A stretch of DNA of 64,000 nucleotides from Lachnospiraceae bacterium. GTDB lineage: Bacteria > Bacillota > Clostridia > Lachnospirales > Lachnospiraceae. Positions 10,248 through 18,552 of this stretch are shown in pieces. The notes beneath the pieces are model-generated. The model searched no databases and was not told where the DNA came from. It saw nothing but the letters and a program-made list of their open reading frames with translations. The translations under genes were made by a program, and so were the position numbers. The stretch is taken from positions 186,001 through 250,000 of the forward strand of contig JAFVHP010000011.1 of NCBI GenBank assembly GCA_017474455.1, in the 5' to 3' direction. The stretch's first letter is position 1. The number at the start of each line of letters is the position of its first letter.

Positions 10248-11366
10248 CTATTTATGCTTTATCAGTGATAACACAATCTCGCAGATTCGGTCAACGTCAT
10301 TAAGATTGAGATCTGAGTAAATCGGAAGTGTAAGTACTCTGTCAGACAGAAATGCTGCCGTTGGTGTGCTGCTTTTTCCTGCAGATGGAAGATCAGAATA
10401 GCACTCAATGTTATTAGTCAGTGGATAGAAATACTTCCTTGCCAAGATATTCTGCTCTTTCAACGCGATAAATACTTCATCTCTCGTGGCGCTGAAACCA
10501 TCAAAAACTACTGGAAAATAAGAGTAATTAGAGTCAATATCTTCCTGTGATTTGCTTAGTTGTATTCCTGGAACGCCATTCAGATGCTCCACATAACGTT
10601 GAGCAACAAGTTTTCTTTTCGCTATCTCCTGGTCCAGATGACGCAGATTGCATATTCCCATTGCCGCCTGAAACTCATTCATTTTAGCATTTCCACCGAC
10701 AGCAACTATCTGTTCCGGGCCTCTGATCCCGAAGTTCTTCAGATCATTTAGGATATTAATAAGCGCATCGTCGCGGAAGCATACAGCACCACCTTCGATC
10801 GTATTGAATACCTTAGTTGCATGGAATGAGAAAACAGAAGCATTTCCGAAGTTTGCAGAAGATATTCCTTTATATCTGACCCCGAATGCATGGGCAGCAT
10901 CATAGATAACTTTGAGATTGTACTGGTCAGCTATCTGCTGTATGCGTTCAACGTCACACAAATTCCCATAGACATGTACCGGGACGATTGCAACAGTCTT
11001 ATCTGATATTAATTCCTCTATTTTCTCTGCGTCTATAGTGAAACTCACAGGATCCACATCGCAGAATACAGGAATCAACCCGTTGCGAGTGATAGCATGT
11101 GTTGTTGATACGAAAGTGAAAGGGGTAGTAATCACTTCCCGTCCGGGCGGAAGCGACATGGCTGCAATTGCGTTTTCAAGAGCAAGATGACCGTTGGTAT
11201 GCAGAGCAACATGAGGACAGGACAGGTATTGTTCCAAATCGTGTTGAAACTTTTCGTGTACCTCACCCATATTAGTCAGCCATCGGGTATCCCACAGCTT
11301 TCGGATCTCTTCACAATACTCTTCAAAAGACGGCATTGATGGGCGGGTGACAAGAATAGGTTCCAT
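10248..11366 (-). CDS. DegT/DnrJ/EryC1 family PLP-dependent sugar aminotransferase
   Basis: A 372-residue type I-fold aminotransferase that installs an amine on a keto-sugar nucleotide using pyridoxal phosphate and glutamate. The Schiff-base lysine lies in SFHATKVFNTIEGG (about residue 185). The N-terminal MEPILVTRPSMP and TRWLTNMG resemble enzymes acting on dTDP-4-keto-6-deoxy-glucose (WecE/VioA type), pointing to a 4-amino-4,6-dideoxyhexose. ATG 11366 has GAGG just upstream; the longer frame would need a TTG at 11405. The BKACE gene starts about 35 bp downstream of its stop and the WecF-like transferase gene lies upstream, so aminosugar synthesis and transfer are encoded together. Regiochemistry (C3 or C4) is not certain. 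Confidence 0.9.
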   Translation of the reverse strand: MEPILVTRPSMPSFEEYCEEIRKLWDTRWLTNMGEVHEKFQHDLEQYLSCPHVALHTNGHLALENAIAAMSLPPGREVITTPFTFVSTTHAITRNGLIPVFCDVDPVSFTIDAEKIEELISDKTVAIVPVHVYGNLCDVERIQQIADQYNLKVIYDAAHAFGVRYKGISSANFGNASVFSFHATKVFNTIEGGAVCFRDDALINILNDLKNFGIRGPEQIVAVGGNAKMNEFQAAMGICNLRHLDQEIAKRKLVAQRYVEHLNGVPGIQLSKSQEDIDSNYSYFPVVFDGFSATRDEVFIALKEQNILARKYFYPLTNNIECYSDLPSAGKSSTPTAAFLSDRVLTLPIYSDLNLNDVDRICEIVLSLIKHK

Positions 11367-11440
11367 ATTTGCCTCATATCGATTATCTATTATTACTCGT
11401 GACAATTAGTCAGGAATTGATGTTCAATAGTAATTCATGC

Positions 11441-12544
11441 TCAAGCTTCTAGGAGTGCCTTCCATTGCGCCCTTTTTTGCGCATCAAATTTGACGGGATC
11501 ATTCGCGATCCTGTTTGTCTGCCGGTCAGATTCTTGCATGGATGCAAAATCTCGGAATGGAATAGTACCGATTTCATTGATACTGAACAGAATACAGCCA
11601 CGTTCAGAAAGGGATTTCCAAAGCGGAGATGTCTGATTCAGATATACTTTTTTTCCAGCCAGTAAAAGAGTATTAATGTTGCCGAGCCCTTGCTGTCTTT
11701 CAAAGTCAAATATGCCGACATCGCAGTTGGCTAACATGGAATCATATTCGTCCGGCTCCATATACTTGAGCAGGGGAATAAAGTGTTCACCAAAATATTT
11801 TTGTCCGAGTGATATTATTTCTGAAATGTAGTTTGGACCGCCTCCGTAAGACAGCGGGCAAATAACATCAAATATGTCATTGGGGTATGCTGAGTGCAAT
11901 AATTCGAGTATCCTGGTATGATGTGAAGAATGATTAGCGGAGTTTCCTACAAGAATCCGCGGAATTTCATGAGAGTGCGGCACCTCACTTATTGATGGTA
12001 TCTTTCTTCTCGGATCCTTCGGAACCGGTGCAATCATGTGGCGGTTCTCAACACCTGTGATTTCAGAAAACCGCTCATATTCACCATTTGTCAGGAAAAC
12101 AAGACCTGCACAATGCCTAAATGCGTTAGTAAGGATCTCGCGATCACTTTCTTCAACCTTAGGGACTCCTGTTTGAAAACAGATATAATCCCCACCCCAA
12201 AATTGCAGCCAGGTTTTCCGCAAAAGAGCAGGGCGTTTCATCAGCTCTTCCATGAATGGTGCGGCAGTCCATATTCCAGAAAAAACTATTTTCTTAGCTT
12301 TACTGCAAATCTTTGCTAATAATGGATCAGAGAATACATCATTGTAGGTATCAACGATATGAACATTGCTATTGTTCGGGATGCTAAGCTTATAATACAT
12401 GGAATCATTAAATCCCTTGTCCCTGATAGCAAAAACGTGCTTATATTCGGGCAGCTTCAGTTTTAGGAAACTGATGTAACCGGAAGTATGTTTCTCCCGT
12501 AGCATAATATGTAAGATGATTGGCCTTTTTCTTATGATTAGCAT
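11441..12544 (-). CDS. WecF-like TDP-Fuc4NAc:lipid-linked glycan transferase
   Basis: A 367-residue protein of the WecF (4-alpha-L-fucosyltransferase, GT56) type, which in enterobacteria adds Fuc4NAc from dTDP-Fuc4NAc to lipid II of enterobacterial common antigen. The N-terminal beta strand PIILHIMLREKHTSGYI, the donor-domain block RILVGNSANHSSHH (about residues 195-208) and the C-terminal QGLGNINTLLLAGKKVYLNQ pattern support the family. It heads the leftward glycan operon, and the aminotransferase and acyltransferase downstream could make its donor. No clear ribosome site is seen before ATG 12544. A WecF-type enzyme in a Gram-positive-type genome implies a polymer different from common antigen; the acceptor is unknown. 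Confidence 0.82.
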   Translation of the reverse strand: MLIIRKRPIILHIMLREKHTSGYISFLKLKLPEYKHVFAIRDKGFNDSMYYKLSIPNNSNVHIVDTYNDVFSDPLLAKICSKAKKIVFSGIWTAAPFMEELMKRPALLRKTWLQFWGGDYICFQTGVPKVEESDREILTNAFRHCAGLVFLTNGEYERFSEITGVENRHMIAPVPKDPRRKIPSISEVPHSHEIPRILVGNSANHSSHHTRILELLHSAYPNDIFDVICPLSYGGGPNYISEIISLGQKYFGEHFIPLLKYMEPDEYDSMLANCDVGIFDFERQQGLGNINTLLLAGKKVYLNQTSPLWKSLSERGCILFSINEIGTIPFRDFASMQESDRQTNRIANDPVKFDAQKRAQWKALLEA

Positions 12545-12768
12545 GCGTTATGTATCTATCTTCCATGTAGGTCTATCACTGCACCCATATGATAGAAGTT
12601 CTGCAAGACTGTGTATATAAATCTGAATAATCTCATATTGCATATATATGGCGAAATGTATCAGCAATTTTGGAGATGTCAAAGTGTTTAACGGCTATAA
12701 TTCAAGCATATTTGCAGTTTCATGATATCATTTACAGTATATGCGCTGCAACTTCCCCAGTCTCTCCT

Positions 12769-13260
12769 TCAGTTATTCATCAGGTAACCCTGGATCTCGA
12801 CTCTGACGAGTTCCCGTACCTGTTCTTTATAAGTCTCGCTGATGATGATCTCATAAAGGCAGGTCTGCCTGCCTTCTTTTATGCGCCGGGCCCGGGCGAA
12901 GAGTTTATCGGATCTGGCGGAGGACAGGAAATAGGCGTTGGATGAGAGCGTTACGGTCAGCGGGCTGCTTTCGTCAAGTGCCATTTGGCTGTTGACGGCG
13001 ACCGCGAAGGCAAAATCGGCCATTGTCGTGTAGACGGCGCCCATTACGTTCCCGGCGGCATTCTTATGCCGTTCGTCCAGATCAAGGGAGACAAGTGAAG
13101 ATCCGTCGCCGGCGTCCGCGATGACGATGCCGGTCATGGCTGTGGCATACTTATCGCCGGCAAAAAAGTCCCTTATTTTGGTGAGCTCTTCGAGAGAATA
13201 GCTGCTGCCGTCAGTAATGGTGATCGGTGCTTTGCTGTTTCTGTCTCTGTCTTCATTCAT
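12769..13260 (-). CDS. Hotdog-fold thioesterase-like protein (PaaI type)
   Basis: A 163-residue protein with a single hotdog domain. The segment HKNAAGNVMGAVYTTMADFAF (positions about 74-94) corresponds to the PaaI signature where an Asn/Gly helix start and an acidic residue form the thioesterase active site, and SSNAYFLSSARSDKLFARAR matches the later strands. Likely reaction is hydrolysis of a small or aromatic acyl-CoA in the cytoplasm. GGAGGTCC precedes ATG 13260. It is the last gene of the leftward pyrB-pyrI-TtcA series, with 48 bp separating it from the rhodanese-TtcA gene. A non-catalytic acyl-CoA-binding role cannot be excluded. Confidence 0.75.
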   Translation of the reverse strand: MNEDRDRNSKAPITITDGSSYSLEELTKIRDFFAGDKYATAMTGIVIADAGDGSSLVSLDLDERHKNAAGNVMGAVYTTMADFAFAVAVNSQMALDESSPLTVTLSSNAYFLSSARSDKLFARARRIKEGRQTCLYEIIISETYKEQVRELVRVEIQGYLMNN

Positions 13261-13308
13261 CTTTGCGGACCTCCATGGTGCCGGATCATTTGCCGGTGGG
13301 CGTTCATA

Positions 13309-14466
13309 TCAGTAGTTTTCCAGGAAGCTGTGTCTTACGCCTTCGCTTTTATATCCCAGTACTTTGTCGAGGACGACGTTTTCCGTAGCCCTGAACAGGT
13401 TCTGTTCGATCTGTGGATTGGTCTTTTTCAGATCCGCGATCAGTTTTTTGACTTCGATCCTTTTGGATGTCGAATCGCCGTCGGAGCGGACGGTAGAGCA
13501 GGTATCAGTGAAATGGCAGGCGCAGCGGATAAAGTGCAGCCCGTTGGTATCACGGAAACGGATGATGTCTGCCTCCCTTACGAAGTATAAGGGGCGGATG
13601 AGCTCCATGCCGGGGAAATTCGTGCTCTTTAATTTTGGCATCATGGCCTGGTACTGTCCGGCGTACAGCATGCCCATCAGGGTCGTTTCGATCACATCGT
13701 CGAAGTGGTGCCCCAGGGCGATCTTGTTGCAGCCCCTGTCCTTTGCCGCCTTATACAGATATCCCCTGCGCATCCTGGCACAGAGATAGCAGGGGGACTC
13801 TTTTACATTGTCCACCACGTCAAATATATTGGATTCGAAGATCTCTATAGGGATATCCAGGAGCTTTGCGTTGCTCTCGATGATAGCCCGGTTCTCCGCA
13901 TTGTAGCCGGGATCCATGACCAGGAAGCAGAGCTCGAACGGAAACTTATTGTGGCGCTTCAATTCTTTGAAGAGCAGTGCCATCAGAAAAGAATCCTTGC
14001 CGCCGGAAATGCAGACAGCGATCCTGTCGTTTTCCTTTACGAGCTCATATTGCACGATCGCTTTGGCAAAGCGGGAGAAGAGCGGTGTATGGAAGGATTT
14101 GGTGAGGCTGTGTTCAATATCCTTGAGCCTGTCCGCGGCTTTGGACATTTCCTTTATCTCATACAGGGCGTACGTGCCGTAGCCGCCCTTCAAACTGTAG
14201 GCTTCCACGCCGCGTTCAGAGAGCTCTTCCGCCAGGTCCAGGCTGATCCTGCCGTAAGCACAGCAGATGAGGAGAGGATCATGCATACCGGGATCCGGAA
14301 CATATGCAGCCGCATCCTCCGCACGCATAAGAACGGCATCCGGCAGATGCCCCTGTCTGTAGTCGGCTTCTTCACGGATGTCGATGCAGAGATAGCGCCG
14401 GCCGGCGAGTCTGTCGGCGGCAAACTGTTCAGCGGTGATCTCCCTCACAGGATTTAAAAGCTCCAT
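13309..14466 (-). CDS. Rhodanese-TtcA-like fusion, tRNA thiolation PP-loop protein
   Basis: A 385-residue fusion. Residues about 10-105 form a rhodanese domain with the active-site loop LLICCAYGRIS, which can carry a persulfide on cysteine. Residues about 115-370 form a TtcA/TtuA-type PP-loop ATPase with the motif SGGKDS near 154-159, a CYLC pair near 229-232 and CACHFTDTC further on, fitting a [4Fe-4S]-dependent tRNA 2-thiolation enzyme (2-thiocytidine in TtcA). Joining sulfur donor and thiolase in one chain suggests internal sulfur relay. The start overlaps the pyrI stop by 13 bp, so it is coupled to pyrimidine synthesis genes. Exact tRNA position modified is not deducible. Confidence 0.82.
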   Translation of the reverse strand: MELLNPVREITAEQFAADRLAGRRYLCIDIREEADYRQGHLPDAVLMRAEDAAAYVPDPGMHDPLLICCAYGRISLDLAEELSERGVEAYSLKGGYGTYALYEIKEMSKAADRLKDIEHSLTKSFHTPLFSRFAKAIVQYELVKENDRIAVCISGGKDSFLMALLFKELKRHNKFPFELCFLVMDPGYNAENRAIIESNAKLLDIPIEIFESNIFDVVDNVKESPCYLCARMRRGYLYKAAKDRGCNKIALGHHFDDVIETTLMGMLYAGQYQAMMPKLKSTNFPGMELIRPLYFVREADIIRFRDTNGLHFIRCACHFTDTCSTVRSDGDSTSKRIEVKKLIADLKKTNPQIEQNLFRATENVVLDKVLGYKSEGVRHSFLENY

Positions 14467-14903
14467 GCCTGGGAATCGTTCTCAACATACTTTTCGTCAC
14501 AGTACCGGCAGCGGTAGATGCCTTTGTCCGCATCCGAAAGATAGAAGATCTGCGGCAGGCCGCGCTCTGCGGATGTGATGCAGCGCGGGTTGGTGCAGCG
14601 GATCACGTTTTTGATGCTTGCGGGAAGGGAAAGGTGCTTTTTCTCGATGATCTCGCCGTTCTTGATAACGTTGACAGTGATGTTGTGGTCGATGAAGGCC
14701 AGGACGTCCAGGTCGAGTGTGCCGACGGCGCATTCCACTTTCAGGATGTCTTTCTTGCCGGATTTGCCGCTCCTGCAGTTTTTGATGATAGCGACCGGGC
14801 AGTCGAGCTGATCCAGACCGAGGTGATGGTAGATGCTCATGCTTTTACCGGCTTTTATATGGTCAAGGACATAACCTTCTTCGATCTTTCCTACATTCAG
14901 CAT
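14454..14903 (-). CDS. pyrI: Aspartate carbamoyltransferase regulatory subunit
   Basis: A 149-residue PyrI. The N-terminal allosteric domain (about 1-100) would bind nucleotides, and the C-terminal domain has the four zinc cysteines as CTNPRC and CRYC (about residues 108-141), which hold the contact to the catalytic subunit. Length is normal. Paired with pyrB 20 bp upstream it predicts an ATCase holoenzyme regulated by CTP/ATP, as in enterobacteria and some Clostridia, rather than the unregulated trimer of Bacillus. Its 3' end overlaps the rhodanese-TtcA gene by 13 bp. Confidence 0.95.
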   Translation of the reverse strand: MLNVGKIEEGYVLDHIKAGKSMSIYHHLGLDQLDCPVAIIKNCRSGKSGKKDILKVECAVGTLDLDVLAFIDHNITVNVIKNGEIIEKKHLSLPASIKNVIRCTNPRCITSAERGLPQIFYLSDADKGIYRCRYCDEKYVENDSQAWSF

Positions 14904-14923
14904 GTGTTGGTCCTCCGATGGTA

Positions 14924-15835
14924 TTATGCAAGTTCCAGCAGTGTCATGATCAGGGCCATCCTGACATATACGCCGTACTGGACCTGTCTGAAATAAGCGG
15001 CACGTCTGTCGTTGTCGACTTCCGGCGCGATCTCGCTCACCCTGGGAAGGGGGTGCAGGACGAACATATCGTCTTTGGCCATCTTCATCTTTTCACCGTC
15101 CAGGATATAGAAGCTGCGGAGCCTGATATAGTCTTCCTCGTTGAAGAAACGTTCCTTCTGTACCCTGGTCATGTACAGAAGATCCAGCCTTTCGAGGCAG
15201 TCTTCCAGCTTGATGACTTCTTCGTAGGGTATCCCCTTTTCGTTCAGGGACTGGGTGATGTAATCGGGAACTTTCAGTTCCGGAGGGGAAATAAAAACAA
15301 AGCGGATATTGTCGTACCGCGACATGGCATGGATGAGGGAATGTACCGTCCTGCCGAACTTGAGGTCGCCGCATAGGCCGATCGTGAAATCGTTGAGCCT
15401 GCCCTTTAAGGAACGGATCGTCAACAGGTCGGTCAGTGTCTGGGTGGGGTGATGATGGCCGCCGTCGCCCGCGTTGATGACGGGTATGGAAGAGAATTCG
15501 GCGGCGACGCGCGCGGAACCTTCTTTCGGATGGCGGATGGCGCAGATGTCCGCGAAGCAGGAAATGACGCGGATCGTATCTGCGACGGTCTCGCCTTTAG
15601 CGGCGGAAGAGGACTGCGCGTCCGCAAAACCCAGAACGCTGCCGCCCAGATTCAGCATGGCTGACTCAAAGGAGAGCCTGGTGCGGGTGCTGGGCTCATA
15701 GAAACAGGTCGCGAGTTTTTTGCCGCTGCAGACATGTGAGAACGCAGAGCGGTCTTTTTCAATGCTGCCGGCGAGGTCGAACAGATCGTCGAGTTCGCCG
15801 GTCGTGAAATCAAGCGGTGTCAGAAGGTGTCTCAT
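14924..15835 (-). CDS. pyrB: Aspartate carbamoyltransferase catalytic subunit
   Basis: A 303-residue PyrB that condenses carbamoyl phosphate with aspartate, the committed step of pyrimidine synthesis. The carbamoyl-phosphate loop [10 protein letters not shown] is at about residues 48-57, [10 protein letters not shown] holds the mobile SAK-type loop, and HPLPRVSEI lies in the C-terminal aspartate domain. The length is normal. It is followed after 20 bp by pyrI and preceded by a DUF5721-like gene ending 30 bp upstream. No pyrR-type attenuator was recognised in the short upstream gap, so expression probably comes from the promoter ahead of the upstream gene. Confidence 0.96.
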   Translation of the reverse strand: MRHLLTPLDFTTGELDDLFDLAGSIEKDRSAFSHVCSGKKLATCFYEPSTRTRLSFESAMLNLGGSVLGFADAQSSSAAKGETVADTIRVISCFADICAIRHPKEGSARVAAEFSSIPVINAGDGGHHHPTQTLTDLLTIRSLKGRLNDFTIGLCGDLKFGRTVHSLIHAMSRYDNIRFVFISPPELKVPDYITQSLNEKGIPYEEVIKLEDCLERLDLLYMTRVQKERFFNEEDYIRLRSFYILDGEKMKMAKDDMFVLHPLPRVSEIAPEVDNDRRAAYFRQVQYGVYVRMALIMTLLELA

Positions 15836-15865
15836 GGAAGGGCTCCTTTCTATGTTCGGTATCGG

Positions 15866-16402
15866 TTACAGCTGTTCACTGTCTATGCCGAGTAAATTCA
15901 GATAATATGCGGCTGCAGCATCCCACTGCTGTGAAGCTTCTTTTCTGCCGGCAGGATCAAAAACGACGGCGGATAAAGATTCAGCACTGGTCACGATCCG
16001 TATATCAGTGCCGTCAAAATCAATACGCATGATGTATGCGAAGCCATCCGGCAGTGCTGCCCCGAGATCGGGGACTGTTCCGGAAACAGCAGCATCTTTA
16101 TCAAAAATGAGCTGGAAACGGAGCAGGCCGGGCGCCGTTTTCCCCCTGATCAGGTCTCTGATCCGTCCGCGGATATCCCGCCAGGGAATATAGGGCAGTG
16201 TCCCGTTCCCGCTGCCTTCCTGTTCCGGTTGATCGTCCCCGTCGTTACCGGTCTTGAAGTAGGCTTCATTGATCCGGCCGTCGATCTGCCAGGTCACGTC
16301 GGTCTTTACGACGGCTTCCGAGAGCAAAAATAAATCGAAGTCCGCTCCCGAGAGCAGCTTCGACATGAAGTATCCTTTTTTATTTATCTGCAGAACCAGC
16401 AT
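15866..16402 (-). CDS. DUF5721-like conserved hypothetical protein
   Basis: A 178-residue protein without signal peptide or membrane segment. The N-terminal pattern (MLVLQINKKGYFMSKLLSG, then FDLFLLSEAVVKTDVTWQIDG) resembles the DUF5721 family that I associate with Lachnospiraceae; this is from memory, not a search. A polar, acidic insert around residues 73-85 splits two beta-rich halves. ATG 16402 follows AAGGAGTGAG at good spacing; the internal methionine at residue 13 would cut the conserved start. It lies 30 bp upstream of pyrB in the same direction, suggesting co-expression with pyrimidine genes, but no function can be assigned. Confidence 0.7.
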   Translation of the reverse strand: MLVLQINKKGYFMSKLLSGADFDLFLLSEAVVKTDVTWQIDGRINEAYFKTGNDGDDQPEQEGSGNGTLPYIPWRDIRGRIRDLIRGKTAPGLLRFQLIFDKDAAVSGTVPDLGAALPDGFAYIMRIDFDGTDIRIVTSAESLSAVVFDPAGRKEASQQWDAAAAYYLNLLGIDSEQL

Positions 16403-16463
16403 CCGGTTATCTCACTCCTTATGGAGAGTGTAACATAAACCCATGTTTTAGGGTATAAGCAGA

Positions 16464-16499
16464 ATAAAAAATCCGGACAGGCGCCTGCCTGCCCGGATA
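16464..16499 (-). terminator. Rho-independent terminator downstream of argG
   Basis: On the minus strand an 11-12 bp stem (ATCCGGGCAGGC against GCCTGTCCGGAT, one mismatch) is followed by a T-run read from 16470 down to 16464. It lies about 30 bp after the argG stop and before the DUF5721-like promoter region. Confidence 0.8.
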
Positions 16500-16530
16500 T
16501 AACGATCGATCAGGGGATCCTGAGGACGGA

Positions 16531-17757
16531 TCAGCTGTTTTCTCCAAGGGACTGCATTTTCATCGCGCGTACCTTGCAGGAAAGACCGAAGAGGTTGATG
16601 AAGCCTTCCGCGTCGTGGTGATCGTAAAGATCGCCGGTCGTAAAGGAAGCGATGCTCTCGTTGTAGAGAGAGTAGGGTGAAGTCGTGCCGGCCTTGATGA
16701 TATTGCCCTTATAGAGGGCAAGCTTTACTTCACCGGTAACATACTGCTGAGTCGACTCGATAAAAGCCTGCTCGGCTTCCCTTAAGGGGGTGAACCATTT
16801 GCCTTCGTAGATCAGACTGGCGAATTTATGGCCAATGTCATCCTTCATGGCGTAGGAGTCGCGGTCCAGGATGAGTTCTTCCAGCTGCTGGTGGGCTTCG
16901 TAAAGGATAGTGCCGCCGGGTGTTTCATAAACGCCCCTGGACTTCATGCCAACAACACGGTTCTCGACGATATCCACGATACCTATGCCGTTCTCGCCGC
17001 CGAGTTTGTTCAGCGCGCGGATGATATCGGAAAGCTTCATGGCCTCACCGTTCAGCTTGACAGGGATGCCTTTTTCGAATGTGATCGTAATATAGGTCTT
17101 CTTATCGGGAGCTTTTTCAGGCGTAACGCCCATGACCAGAAGATGGTCGAAGTTAGGCTCGTTCGCGGGGTCTTCCAGCTCAAGGCCTTCATGGCTGATG
17201 TGCCAGATGTTCCTGTCACGGCTGTAACTGGAGTCCGCGGAGAAGGGCAGATCAATACCGTGAGCTTTGCAGAATTCGATCTCGGATTGTCTGGAATCCA
17301 GTGTCCACTTTTCATTTCTCCAGGCAGCAATGATCTTGATATCGGGAGCCAGGGCTTTGATACCGAGCTCGAAACGGATCTGGTCGTTGCCCTTGCCGGT
17401 AGCGCCGTGGCAGATCGCGGACGCGCCTTCCTTGCGGGCGATCTCGACAAGCTTCTTGGCGATAAGGGGCCTGGCCATGGAAGTGCCGAGCAGGTACTTG
17501 TTCTCGTAGACCGCATGAGCCTGGATGCAGGGAGCGATATACTCGTCGCAGAACTCATCCGTTACATCCAGAATGTAAAGCTTGTCCGCGCCGCAGTATT
17601 TTGCCCTTTCCTCAAGGTGGTCCAGTTCCTCGGCCTGACCGCAGTCAATGCAGACACAGATGACTTCATAGTCGAAGTTTTCTTTCAGCCACGGGATGAT
17701 AGCTGTTGTATCGAGTCCGCCGGAATATGCAAGAACTACTTTTTCTTTTGCTGCCAT
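16531..17757 (-). CDS. argG: Argininosuccinate synthase
   Basis: A 408-residue argininosuccinate synthase that joins citrulline and aspartate with ATP, the penultimate arginine step. The PP-loop [10 protein letters not shown] is at residues 9-18, and [15 protein letters not shown] in the middle is the citrulline/aspartate region. ATG 17757 follows AAGGAGATAAATC. It stands divergent from the argC operon across a 282-bp control region, and is followed by its own terminator. argH is not next to it in this window. Confidence 0.97.
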   Translation of the reverse strand: MAAKEKVVLAYSGGLDTTAIIPWLKENFDYEVICVCIDCGQAEELDHLEERAKYCGADKLYILDVTDEFCDEYIAPCIQAHAVYENKYLLGTSMARPLIAKKLVEIARKEGASAICHGATGKGNDQIRFELGIKALAPDIKIIAAWRNEKWTLDSRQSEIEFCKAHGIDLPFSADSSYSRDRNIWHISHEGLELEDPANEPNFDHLLVMGVTPEKAPDKKTYITITFEKGIPVKLNGEAMKLSDIIRALNKLGGENGIGIVDIVENRVVGMKSRGVYETPGGTILYEAHQQLEELILDRDSYAMKDDIGHKFASLIYEGKWFTPLREAEQAFIESTQQYVTGEVKLALYKGNIIKAGTTSPYSLYNESIASFTTGDLYDHHDAEGFINLFGLSCKVRAMKMQSLGENS

Positions 17758-17865
17758 GATTTATCTCCTTTTCATGCCGGCTGTGCCGGCTTAACGGTGA
17801 CGAAAGTCTTTGCGTGATCAACATAAAGAAATATACACAAGCCAAAGACGAAATGCAAGTGGAAA

Positions 17866-17893
17866 TTTATACATAGAATATTCATTATTCCAA
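17866..17893 (-). promoter_or_regulatory. Putative argG promoter
   Basis: On the minus strand TTGGAA (17893-17888) and TATAAA (17871-17866) are separated by 16 bp, with a TATG just before the -10 box. An AT-rich TGAATATTC element lies inside the spacer, a good place for repression. The assignment is by consensus match only. Confidence 0.5.
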
Positions 17894-17923
17894 CGAAAAT
17901 ATGGCAATTATTAGCATTGAAAT

Positions 17924-17950
17924 TGAATATATAGTGAATATTATATGAAT
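17924..17950 (+). promoter_or_regulatory. Three phased TGAAT repeats, putative ArgR/AhrC operator
   Basis: TGAAT occurs at 17924, 17935 and 17946 within TATA-rich DNA, exactly 11 bp apart, and the -35 box of the argC-side promoter begins 6 bp further on. A reverse copy ATTCA is at 17880. TGAAT/ATTCA is the half-site of arginine-repressor boxes. Operator function is inferred from sequence and from the flanking arginine genes. Confidence 0.5.
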
Positions 17951-17955
17951 AATAC

Positions 17956-17984
17956 TTGCTATTTATCCGTCCGCAATGTATAGT
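17956..17984 (+). promoter_or_regulatory. Promoter of the GNAT-argCJBD operon
   Basis: TTGCTA at 17956-17961, a 17-bp spacer and TATAGT at 17979-17984 form a good sigma-A promoter; a second TATAAT starts at 17985. Transcription would start near 17991 and leave about 50 nt of leader before the ATG at 18040. Confidence 0.65.
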
Positions 17985-18039
17985 TATAATTCTTAAGGAA
18001 GAAGAAACGGCAGAAGAACGATCGGAGTTTGGAATTAAC

Positions 18040-18540
18040 ATGACTGAATACAAGGATATCAGCTTTCTGGCAGACGGTGTTGTGATCAGGGCCATGACGG
18101 AAAAGGATTATGAAATGGTCCATTCTCTCTGGTTCACGATCTCGGGTTTCGGGATCCGTTCGATCGATGATTCGAAGGAAGATGTCATACGGTTTATCAG
18201 AAGAAATCCTTCTACTAGTGCCGTAGCCGAGCTCCCCGACGGAAAGATCATCGGTTCCATCCTGTGCGGGAACGACGGCCGGCAGGGCAGTCTCTACCAT
18301 GTATGCGTGGAAAAGCATTACCGCAGGAAAGGGATCGGCACAGCGATGGTCGGCTTCTGCATGAAGGCTCTGGAAGCGGAAAAGATCAACAAGGTTACGC
18401 TGATCGCTTTTGCGAAAAATGACGGCGGGAATGCATTCTGGAAGCAGATCGGCTGGACGAAAAGAGAAGATCTGAATTATTATGAATTCGTATTAAATAA
18501 GGAAAACATCACCCAGTTCATCGAAGGGTCGGAAAATTAA
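18040..18540 (+). CDS. GNAT acetyltransferase at head of arginine operon, possible N-acetylglutamate synthase
   Basis: A 166-residue single-domain GNAT protein. The acetyl-CoA pyrophosphate loop RRKGIGTAM is near residues 96-104, preceded by the beta-4 strand YHVCVE, and the late NDGGNAFWKQIGW helix-strand is typical of the fold. ATG 18040 is chosen because the in-frame TTG at 17956 coincides with the promoter -35 box. The stop is followed 12 bp later by argC. First place in an argC-argJ-argB-argD operon suggests it makes N-acetylglutamate to prime the acetyl cycle, like the short GNAT-type synthases of some bacteria. A different acetylation target is possible. Confidence 0.8.
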   Translation: MTEYKDISFLADGVVIRAMTEKDYEMVHSLWFTISGFGIRSIDDSKEDVIRFIRRNPSTSAVAELPDGKIIGSILCGNDGRQGSLYHVCVEKHYRRKGIGTAMVGFCMKALEAEKINKVTLIAFAKNDGGNAFWKQIGWTKREDLNYYEFVLNKENITQFIEGSEN

Positions 18541-18552
18541 AGGAGACTGTTC

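Noticed and set aside
12545..12768. Gap between the hotdog gene and the WecF-like gene searched for a promoter, terminator or small gene
   Set aside because: It is AT-rich with several TATA-like stretches, but no convincing -35/-10 pair, hairpin with T-run, or coding frame stands out.
13705..14457. Long open frame on the plus strand opposite the rhodanese-TtcA gene
   Set aside because: It has no recognisable domain, no ribosome site, and mirrors the GC-biased codon pattern of the real gene on the minus strand.
16828..17817. A frame of more than 300 codons on the plus strand opposite argG
   Set aside because: argG is a certain, highly conserved gene on the other strand; the antisense frame is a codon-bias shadow without homology.
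17956..18039. N-terminal extension of the GNAT protein from a TTG codon
   Set aside because: The TTG is the -35 box of a good promoter, so this part would not be in the transcript; ATG 18040 gives a normal GNAT length.
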